Shown here piece after piece: positions 9,501 to 21,500 of a stretch of 50,497 bases of DNA. The notes under the pieces are model-generated. The model was not told the DNA's origin. It made no database searches and saw only the letters and a list, made by a program, of their open reading frames with translations. The translations under genes were made by a program, and so were the position numbers. Position 1 is the stretch's first letter, and the number at the start of each line of letters is the position of its first letter. Source of the stretch: an uncultured Clostridia bacterium (GTDB lineage Bacteria; Bacillota; Clostridia; Christensenellales; UBA1242); contig CALWFX010000010.1 of assembly GCA_944377765.1 (NCBI GenBank), positions 1-50,497 of the forward strand. Direction: 5' to 3'.

Positions 9501-12500
9501 ACTGGTTCTGTTGGACTTTCAAGATTATCATATACTGAAGGTTATGGTTATTATATTGATACTTCTACCACAGAAAATAGAACAAATGGAATTAAAGTTA
9601 ATCCAACAGAGACAGATTTAAAAACAGGTGTTTATAATTTCAGAATTTACATTTCTTCAAGTTTCACAGCAAACAGCAATGTTAAACTTAACATTACCTT
9701 CTTTGATGGGAATGATAGGTTGGAAACATACACTTACAACTATATTGTTGATTATCTTAAAGAAGCAGAAGTTTTGGTTGATGGTGCTCACAGTGTGATG
9801 CTTGCAAAAGGAGATACTGCTGAAGTTAGCATAACACTTGAACTTGACCAAACACTTTATAATAACACTATCACTCTTGAAAATAATTCCGCTTCAATAA
9901 CTTTAAGTGAAATTACAGAAACAGTTGCTGATTCTTACAAGGTTTACACTTCAACTTTAAGAACTTCAGTTTTATCAACGCTTCAAGATAATAAATCGAC
10001 AGGTGCTTTCTATGTTAAAGCGGCAGTTTCAAGATATGTTAATGGTGTTCAAGAAATTAAAGAAAGTTATGCAACAGTTTATCTTGTAGATTTCACAATT
10101 GATGCAGAAAAGACAAAAGTTGTTGGCTCAACAGACACAGTAAACTATAATGGTGTTGAATATGATGCCTTTAATGCTTATATTAATGATAGTAAAGGTC
10201 AGATTGCTTTTGACTACACAATTGCACCAGAAAATTATGTTTATGATGAAACTAATGTTAAAGAACAAGAAGCAGTTAAAAATCTTATGATCAAACGCAA
10301 TGAATTTATAAAAAGTAATTATTATGCTGATTCTCAAGCAGGTTATTACATAAATTATAGATACAACGAACTTACAGGTGTGTTTGAAGAACAGACATTG
10401 AAAGAAAGATTGTATTATGTAAATTCAGATGGCTCTGCAACAGCAATTTGGAATGGTCAAGACTATATCAAAAACACAACCTTTGATTTTGGCGAAGAAA
10501 CAAATGGCACTCTTGGCATTATTGGTAGACAAACAGGGAGGGTGCTTATGCGTCTTGAAACAATTGTTATTGTTGGTAACACAACCTTTGTTTATGAATA
10601 TGACTTTGTTGTTGTGGTGGAAGTTTGGACAGATGAAGAAGTTCCTCTTCCAATTTACACTGCAGAAGAATTTCTTACTTACTTAAATGGAAGCCCTGAT
10701 GACGAAGGTAACACTCATGCTGCTGATTACATTTTGATGAATGACATTGTGCTTGATGAATACACTCCATTATCTTCTCAATATTTCAACAGTTTTGATG
10801 GAAATGGTTACACAATTCATATTAATTCATTTGAATTTAGCACAGAATCAACTTCGCTTAATTTGGCATTATTCAGTGAAGTTGCAGAAAATTCCACTAT
10901 AAAAAATGTTAGAGTTAATTTATATAATGGCGGACAGATAACAGTAAATCTTAATCTTTACACTCAGGTTAATGTTGCAGGCTTTGCTCTTGAAAATAAT
11001 GGTATAATTTACAACTGTGAAGTTTTAGCTTATTATGATGAAGAAAATTCAACTTCAAGACTATCTGGTGATACTGGTCTTGTTGTGAAATTTGTTAGAG
11101 GCAATGGCACTGACCCTGTTTATTTAACATCTTCTGATGTAAATATTTCTGATGTAAATATTTCTGGATTTGTTAACAATAATAATAATGTTATAACCAA
11201 CAGTCGTGTGGGTGGAACAAGCATTGGAAAAATAATTTCTGACGATACAACAGACTATTACATAAATTACAGGCTTCCAACTTTCACAATTCAAGGACAA
11301 TGTAATGTTTCTGGTTTTGTGGGAAGCAATGTTGGAACAATTACCGCTTCCTTTGCAAATGCTGTTCAAATTAACAATGAAATGCGTTCAACAACATCAA
11401 GAACAGCGGGCTTTGTGCTTAACAACACAGGAAATGTTCAAACATCCTATGTTCAAGGTGTTGAAGTGAATGAAAGTTTATTCTTTGAAGGTTCAACAAT
11501 TGCAACAACAGGTAAAGTTGCTGGGTTTGTTTATTCAAACTCAGGACTTGTTAAAAACTCTTATGTAAACATCGCTTTTGAAATTGATGCTTCAAGAAGT
11601 TATCTATCTGCAGGTTTTGTTTACGAAAATAATGAAGATGGCGAAATTACACTTTGCTATTCATCAGTTAAAATGTCTAATACAGATATAAACGAAATGA
11701 GTTTCTCAGGTGTTGACGAACTTGGAAATGATTTGAATTTAAATAAAGACGGAATAACTTATTCATATTATTACAGCGAATCAAGAAATGACCAATCAAC
11801 ACAAGCAAGTTATGACACAGGTGCATATGCAATAACTGATGTTGAATATGAAGAAACTTTCTATAGATTCAGTTTTTCATCTGAAGAAAATGCTTATAAT
11901 GGAATTTGGATGATGACTAATAAAGGTATAACACTTGTAAGTGCAAATCAAATTGCTTTTTCAAATCGTTATATTGAATATAGTTCTGAAGATGAATATT
12001 CACTTTTCTATAACACTTTAACTGACTATGCTTCTTATAGACAAATTGACCTTTCTTATGGTTCAATCAATAACCCTATTATAATAAGAAATGCAGATGA
12101 TTTTGCAAAAGCAACAGGAAAAGCGCAAGAACTTGAAATTTCTTCGTATAAAAAATATTATAACGACAGAGAAGTTTTTGGTAATTATCGTTTGGTAAAT
12201 AACATAGATTTCTCTGAAATTGACCAAAACACAGATGGAACTGATGATATTAAACTTACAACAACAGATAAAGACTTTAAAGGCTTAATTGATGGTAACT
12301 CTTTCACAATTTCAAACATTAACCTTGGTGGTTCTGCTTCGGTTGAAAATTATGGTATTTTCAAGAGAATTGTTGACAATGCAGTTATTATGAACTTAGG
12401 GCTTCAAGTTGCATCTGTTCACAATTCAAACGCAAACATTGTGGGCACACTTGCAGGAACTGTTATTGATTCAAGATTGATTTCAATCAATTTGTCACCA

Positions 12501-15500
12501 ATGGAAAGGAGTGATGACGAAGAAATTCAAGCAGTTTCAATTGCAGGATACAACATTGTTGGTGGACTTGTTGGACTTGTTATGGGCGATTCAAAATTAA
12601 GCGATATACAAGTTACCGATATTGATGTTGACTCTGGTTATTATAGTGCAAGTAAAGAAGTTAATGGGAATAAGTCTTACACTGGTGTTGAACTTAGAAA
12701 CCTTGTTGAAATGAATTCAAGTTTAACAAGCAAGGTAAGGTTTGTTTCATATGCTGGTGGCATTGCTGGATATGTTGATATATATGACAGTATAACTGAT
12801 TCTTTTGTAAGATATTCTCCAAGCACACAGGTTACAAGTTATAATATTGCAACCATAAGAGTTTTAAACTCAGTTGATATCTATGGCGAAGTTGCAGGTG
12901 GACTTTTTGGATATATTGGAGAGTCAACCCTTGCATATGACCTTGGACTTGAAATCAATGCAGATATGGCATTAAACACACCTTCATATATCACAGCAAA
13001 AAATCTTTATGCAGGTGGTATTGTTGGTGAAAATCATGGTGGACTTTATGCAATTTATGCAGAACATACAAGAGAATTACAAGATTTAATTGAAACTAAT
13101 ATCTATAATTATTATAACAATTCATCTACAGTTGAAAGAGGACAGATGAGTATCTTCTCTTATACTCAAAACGATACCAAGCATTATGGAAGAAGATACA
13201 ACAATCCATATTATATTGGCGGACTTGTTGGTTATGCTGGAAGCGGATATATTTCAGTTGGATATAATCGTCTTAATGTTGTTTCAAATGAAGCGGAAAC
13301 CTTTACAGAAGAAAATAAATTAAGAACTTTGGCTGTTGGCGGGCTTGTTGGTTATGTTGATTCGAAAAATTACTATGCTTCAGATGTAATTTCTGGCAAT
13401 CCTGATGTTTCTTATTACTTAAACGAAGTATATTTCAGTGGGGTAATTAATGCTAACACAGCCGTTGAAGCTGGTGGACTTATTGGCAGGATTAGTTCAA
13501 CAAGTAAAGTTGCCATAGATTATGTTAATAGTGTTCCATATTATGATTTAAACACTGATATAAATAAAGTATTTTCATTTATTGGTGGCTTCGACAGTGC
13601 ACTCCCTTCAAATCTTTATGTGTTAGATACTGCTGGCGGATATAATGACTTAATGACTGCAGGCGGTGTTTCTGGTGGCACTGGCTCAGTTCCAAGTGTT
13701 GGAATTATGACAGAATATGGTGCAGTTGATGCTGAAACATTGAATGTTGTAAAGCCAATTAACGATAATTACAGTCTTAACTTTGATGAAAATAGTTATC
13801 TTAAGATTGACAGAATTGCAAGTTCTTCAATGTCAACTTTATACACAAAAATGAACAACTATTTCTTGGAAAATGGTTGGGATATAACTCAGTGGGAACA
13901 TGAAGTTGACACACTTTATCCAAGAATTGTGCTTACTCCAAAACTTTCAGTTGTGTATCTTGATGCAAGCGAAAATAGTATTCGCAATGTTATGGATTTA
14001 ATTGAAAATGGTTCAACAATGACAATTGTGGTTAGGGGAAGAGTTGATGAAAACTCAGATGCTGCACATACTGATGTTGATTTAAGAGATTATATTAATG
14101 CTTCAAACAGATTCAGTAATTATGCAGGAAAAATTGTATCTTACTATAGTTATATGAACAACAGCACTGAAGAAGGAACAGTTTCTGAAGAACAAAGAGA
14201 TAATGCAGGCAAGTTAATTGGTGGTAAAACTGGTGCAAGAGTTGGACTTATCATTGATCAGCCAATTTTTGAAAATGCTGGAACAAATTTTGAAATGGAA
14301 GATATAAATATTTATTATGCAAGGTCTGATTATGCACCAAATAGTATTTCATCTTTGCTTATCAATGGAACAGCAAACGATGCCACATTTACAAATGTTA
14401 ATATTTATCTTAACGAGTCAATCACACTTGAAGCCAATGCTCAAGGCTATGCTGGACTTATTGTAAACAGAGCAAATTCAACAACCTTCTCAAATATAAC
14501 TATTAATTTAAGAAATAGTAGCACACAAGATATTAAAATTAAATTTGAAACATATAATGGAAATTCAAATCAAGAAAGCAATTATTTTGGATTACTTGCA
14601 GGGTATATGAGTCAAGCATCACAATATAAAGGTATATTTGTTTCAAATGTTTTGATAAATTCTCTGTCTAGTATTGATAAACCGATTTCAACTTTAAATG
14701 TTGATGTTGATATTTCAAAAGGCGATACAACTGGAGATGGTAAAGCAATAAAAAATCTATACTTTGGTCTTTGGGCTGGAAATGCTTCAATTGCAAGTGG
14801 AAATAGCGTTAACACTTTTGATGCAATGTTAAGTAATTTAACAACGAGCGTAATAAAAGAAACAAATATTACAATTAATTCAAGTGATAATGTTGAGTTG
14901 TCTAATCTTTATGTTGGTGGGTATTTTGGAAGTGTTGGAACCACAAGCATAACAAGGTATAATGCAGATGCAGATAGTGGCGTTAACCTTTCAACTTTGG
15001 TGGAAAATTTAAACATTATTCAAAACATTGGTGTTTCAAATATCTATGCGGGGCTTGTTGCTGGAACAGTAAATAGCACTAACTTCAATTTTGAAGAAAA
15101 TGAAAATCAAAAAGATTTAATGCTTGGTTTGTCAGGAAGTTATAGGCAGGCAAAAGATAAGAAGATTGGAAATGTTAGTGTTGGTGCAATTTTTGGACAA
15201 ACAAATGCAAATATAACTCTTGGTCAAAAAGTTGATGTTAATTTCAATGTTCTTGGAAATTATGTAACCACAACACAAGCAGAAGTTAGCACTTTGGCAA
15301 ACGAAGATGAAGTTAAAGGCATCTACATTAAGAACGATATGGCATTAGATGATAATTCAGATATTAAACTAGATACAAATAACAATGCACAAACTGATTA
15401 TTTGCAAGTAGCAGGTATTGCTAATGTTGGCTCATTGATTGGTAACATGGTTGGCGGAACCATGAGATATAGGGCTATGGATATTAAAGGTGAAATTCAA

Positions 15501-18500
15501 ATAAAGAATAGTGGAGATGATGACACTAATGCTGGAGTCTTTAATGTCGGAGCAATTGGATATTTAGGTGGTGGAGAAATAAGATCTGGTGAAACAACCG
15601 ATAGCAGTATAATTAAAACAAACATCCTTGTTAATAACAGTTCTGATGCATTTGTCAATGTTGGCGGGTTTATTGGTGGTATTTCTGATGCAACAACAAT
15701 TCTTTCAATTGGCAATTTGGCTTATGTTGGAAATGTTGTATCTTTTGCAAAAAATCTTGTTTTTGGTGGAATTGTTGGAGATGCTGGATATGCCAGCTCA
15801 TCAGATTTAATTTCAAATGCTGTGTTTGGTGGAAATTTGCGTCACTATGTTAGAAGTAACATAGATAATAAGACTGAGTATACCGATGGAATATTGATTG
15901 CAGGCGGTATTGTTGGTAATATTAACATTCCAAAATCTAGTGTTAATATTACAGAAGTTTATACTTATGGAAATATTTTTGTAAATTATCCTAACAATTC
16001 AACCAAATATTTGAATAAATATTGTTTTGGTGGAATTGTTGGTGCAATTGGTGCTTTAACAGCAAGTAGCAGTGAAACAACTAACACTGTTAGTGTTACA
16101 AATGCATATTCACTTTTAACAAACTTTAATGATAAAATAACCTATAATGGCTATACAACAACCGATTATGTTGCTAATGCAATTGTTGGTTTTGGAGATG
16201 GTTCATCTAATTTGGGAGATAATGTTTACTATTCTTCTGGTGTTAACCTTGCTTATCAAGCAAATGAAAATGCAAATGATGTTTCTTATGGAGTGTATGT
16301 TGAAGATTATCGTGGATATACAATTCAAAACGACACAATCGGAAACACAACAAGTGAAACAGCAGAGACTCCAAGTGATGAGACTAATATTGTTGGCGAA
16401 ATTAAAAATATGTTGACAACTAATTATAATGGTTTGATTGATGCAAATGATATAAATAAATTAAATCCAACATTAATTAACAACAATAGCTTTACAGAAG
16501 ATGGAAAAGGGATTGATAACAATGAAGAATTAATAAATAATGCAAACGACAACGATATTAAATGGTATTATGCAAATTCTGATATTAGTATAAACAATGG
16601 CAGATATATCACAGATTTAAAAAATGCTGTTGTTGTTGGAAATGGCAGAACGATAAGTTATCAATTGATTGCTACAGCATCAAATGATTATGGTATCTTC
16701 CAAAATGTTGGTGGTATTAATGACACATTTACAGCAATTTCAGGTTTTGTTGCAGAAATTAATTTGGATATTGAGTTGGATAAGGAAGATAAAACTAATT
16801 ATATTGGTGGATTTATAAGTAAGAGTAAAATAAAAGATGATAATTCTCTTTACTATAATTCTGTTATCATATATGGAATTGGTGTTACTGGACAAATTGA
16901 AATTGGTGGAGATGGCAGTGCCAATGTTGGTGGGCTTGCAGGCGTTATGTATAATGGCTTAATTTCCAACTCCTTTACTGATGTCAATATCATTTATCAT
17001 GGTGGTGTTCAAAGAAGTGAAACAAATTCTGTTGTGTCATATGTGGCAAGTTCAAATGTAAGTTCAATAGCAAATAACACTGGCGATTCTATGGTTGATA
17101 TAATTGACACATTTGCAGGGGGAGCAGTTCAAAGTTATGTTTCTGCTAACCTATACTCTTTCAATGGAATTTTGTCGGTTGGCACAACAAATAATGGTGA
17201 ATATACAAATGCAAATCCAGATTTAAGAATTTTCGATTCTTACACATATTCTCAAATTTCGAGAGTGGACTATGAGTTTGGAACAAGTGGCATTTCGGGA
17301 ACATTCAGTTATAAAGGAAGTTATGCTGGTAAAAATGCAGATGAGATAAACATTCACAGTGGATTATATTTCAATAATTATAATACTGATACAAATGATG
17401 CAAATAATACAATTAAATTTACAGGTTCATCAACAAAAATTGACGATATTTCTCTTAACTATAATGGCGAAGTAGGTTCAGGATACGCAATTAAACTTGA
17501 AGAAAGAGAAGATAAAGAAAATACTGAAACAGGTGAAATAGAAAAAGCAGAGCCTGTAACCCATTCACTTTGGTTTAATTCTCCATATAGAAACTATGGT
17601 TATGCAACAACTGGTTTTGCATATTTAAGAAATGTAACTGTTTACAGTCAAGCAAGACTGGGTGGCATTGCTAGCGATGATCCAGATATAGCACAAGATG
17701 AAGATGGAAATAGAGTTGAACTTGCATACAAAACATATGACTACACTCGATTAACAAATGACCAAGCATTAGGAATTAAAAAAGATAATGGCAAAATTTA
17801 CTTTGAAAATGATGAAGAATTAGAAGTTTTCTTTGCAGTTCCTAATGGCGGAAAGTTTAAGCAAATTGCAGATATGTATAATCCTGAAAGTGAAGATACA
17901 ACAACTCAGACTGTTACTGAAATAGACGCAAAATATAATTTCTTCTTACTATATGATTTAAATTTAAATAATTTAACAGGTGATGAATCATGGACTGCAA
18001 ACAGTGACATTGGAACTGAAGACTATAATACATATATTGATGGACAAAATCATCAAATAGAATTTAATGGAAGTGGAAATGGTTTCTTTGGTGTGGCTTA
18101 TGCTGATTTAGAAAATATGAGAATAATTCTAAGTTCAGATTTAACAACTGCAAATGCAACTGAAGAAGATATATCTGTTGGCGGTAATTCAGAGACAGTA
18201 ACATATGAATACTATGGTGTGCTTGCTGGCGAACTTATTGGAAGTGCAACCAATATAACTGTAAGTGGTAATATTGAAGTAAGAGGCGATAGTAACAGAG
18301 TTATCGGCGGTCTTGTTGGTAAACTCAGTAATGGAAGCACTGTTACTGCAATTGAAAGTTTGGTAAATATTAATGTTGCTAAATCTACTAGTGGTAATAG
18401 TGGTATTAACTATGTGGGCGGTGTTGTTGGTTTTTCAGAAGGAACAATTTCAACATCTTCTAACTCTGGAAATATAATTGTTAATAACACATCAAGTTCA

Positions 18501-21500
18501 AAAAATCTTGCAAATCTCACTCCAACAGATGGTGTTATCAGCAATTTAACAGCAGAATTACCTAAATATGATGATAGCCTTTCAGATCTTGAAAATAATA
18601 CTTCTATTGAGGGAAATGAAAAAGTTTCTAATAACTTGCAAAGTGTTATTGGTGGTGTTGCTGGCTATAATGGTGGCACAATTGAAAAATCATATAACAC
18701 TTCATCAGTAATGAATAATTACAATGCTACAGATGCAAGCGTTGGCAATCTTGTAAGTGGTGGAATTGCTGGTTATTCAATTGGAGATATAGCAAATTCA
18801 TTTAACACAGGCTATGTTGTCAGCGGAAACACTTCCAACACAGGACTTGCCATTTCTGGCGGTATTGTTGGCTTTGGCAATAGTGGTGAATACGCAAACA
18901 ATATAAACGACGCCAAAGTCCAAGCAGTAAGTGAGTTAGATAGTGGAAGGTATAAAATTACTCCATTGTATTCTTTTGGAACTAATGAAAAAATAACAAA
19001 TTACTCTAGGACGGTTACTTTACGAATTGAATATAATATAGATAGTGAAAGTGAAGAAAAGGATGCAAGAAAAGTTTATGCTTATGGTATTGGTTATATA
19101 ACAAATTACACAAGCAATGATTTTGACAATAATACTAAAATGAATACTAACAAAAATTTGGCTTATGACGAAATTGTAAACGATGGTAATTTGGGATATA
19201 TTAAAAAGATATTCCAAAAAGATTATAGTGTGCAAAGATATTATGGTGCAGATCATGATAATGACAATAGATATGATGTTGAAGATAGTTATAATTTTGC
19301 AATAAATAATGGTGACCCAGATTTTAAAATAAGTGGTTATGATGCCTATGGTTTTGTAAGTAGGTTAAATTTAAATTATACTTATTCTTTTGATATTACT
19401 GCATTTAAGCACGGGTATATTGTCGAGAACACTTCAGATGATTACTACTATAAGAGGGGTACGGACTTTTTTAAGATTTCAATCACTGATTCAGAGCCAA
19501 ATGAATATAGAGACAACAGGGCTATACCTAGTGGTACAATAGATGTAAATGGTAGCACACTTAATGATAGTGATACTTCAGGTCTTTATCCTGGTGGAAC
19601 AACAAGTTATTATTTGTCAATGCCTTTCTATGGTGAAGAAGGTAATTATACTTATCAAGAAATAATTAGTGAAGAAAATAACCATACATATTATGGAGTA
19701 AAATCCGATTTAACAAGCAATGAGTATAACATTGTTAAAAAAGAGTTAAACTATAAGTATGAAGAAATTAACAAATCAAGAAAAGTTTACGTAAATAGCA
19801 CAGAAGCAGAAAGTATAAATATTAATGGAATATCTTACAATATTGTTAACAATGAAACTCAGCTTAGTAGTTACACAAGTGGATGGAACACGAATGGAAG
19901 TATAACACTAGAAATACCAAGCGTTTCTCATGGAGATAAAACTATAGCTTCATCACAACCAAAAATTGATTATGTTGAGTATGAAATAAAAGTTAATTAT
20001 GGGACTGATTATCAAACAAGTGCAACTTTAACGAAAAATAGTCAGAACTTAACACCAATTGGCTCCAGTGAAGAAATTGTTAATACAGGGAATAATAGTT
20101 ATACATTAAACTATAGTGTTTATTATAATAAGACTGATTTAGGAAATGCTTTAAAAACAGTGTTAGGTGATGATTATGCATCTAAAGATTATAGATTAAG
20201 TGTTTCATTAAATTATAATATAGAGTATGAATTTGAAGATAGTTTTGATTTATATAAAAATACAGTAACCGTTAATGGTGCTAATGTAAGCATTGATGTT
20301 GTTGATGATGCAAATAAACTGATAACTTTGGGAACTTATTTAAAGAACAGTAATGCAACTAAAACAAATGGTGATTTTGATATTGAATTTAAAGATGCAA
20401 GAGGACAAAGAGTTTATATAAATGTAGATGGAACAATACTTGATGGAACAGATGGAAATTATGGCGTTCAATCTATTAATGTAAATAGTGCTGGATCAGG
20501 AATGATAAATCTTGGAGATGCTTCAAATGCAAGTGCTTTTGCAACTGCAATTAACAATTTAACAATGACCATAAAATATCAAGTATATGGTAGTGGTAAT
20601 TATGTAATTCCAGTTGAAAGTGGCAGATTTGAAATAGAATCGGAAATTTCAAAAAGTTATAGATTTACAAGTGTAGAGTCTGGATTAAATTACAATGACG
20701 ATTATTCAGATAGTTACAATATTGAAGCAAGTGAATCAAAAATAATTTTCAGTGTCTATGAAAATAAACTTATAGAACATGATATTGTTGCTGTGTCATT
20801 TGTTTATAATCCATTAAACACAGGGGTAACTTTTGAATATAATACTGATTCTGGATTTGTAAAACATACAGGTGTTATTGAAGGCTGGGGCGGAACAGGC
20901 AGTGTAGAATATGTAATTAATGAAAATACGATTGAATTTACATGTGTAAACAGCGGAGATATTAATACTTTCATAAATTCCTTTAAGAGCATTACAAAAT
21001 TAAATATTGAAAAAGAAAAGTCTAGCTTAGAAATTGAACCTATTATAACTCAATCTGTTGGTGATGGTTTGGTAACTGTAAATTATAAATTTGATGGAGT
21101 TCTTCCAAGTGGTTACACATATAATAGTCAAACAAATGTCATTACAAGAAACGAGGGAACAAGTGTTAATCTTACATTAAATTATGTTAAAGATGGAGAT
21201 ATTAATATTCAAGACGCAAGTTCTGTGACATTAAGTTCGAATAATGATAAAATTGTTATCTATTACATTAAAAATACATTTGAAAAGAATATTATTTCTG
21301 GTAATACTCTAAATGTTAAAATTGAAGATTCAAATAAAGTTGAATATGAATTTTATCGTGAAAATTCTGATTTGCAAACAGGTGGATTGTTGGTAAGTAA
21401 AGATTATTCTGTTACAAAGGTTATATCTGAAAATTTTCCAATAAGAATTGCAAGAAATGTTACAAGACAGGGTGTTGGAATTCTTACATATGATTATGAA

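Noticed and set aside
6961..18900. Repeated glycine-coding motifs considered as a CRISPR or DNA repeat array
   Set aside because: The repeats are at protein level with diverged DNA and irregular spacing inside one open frame.
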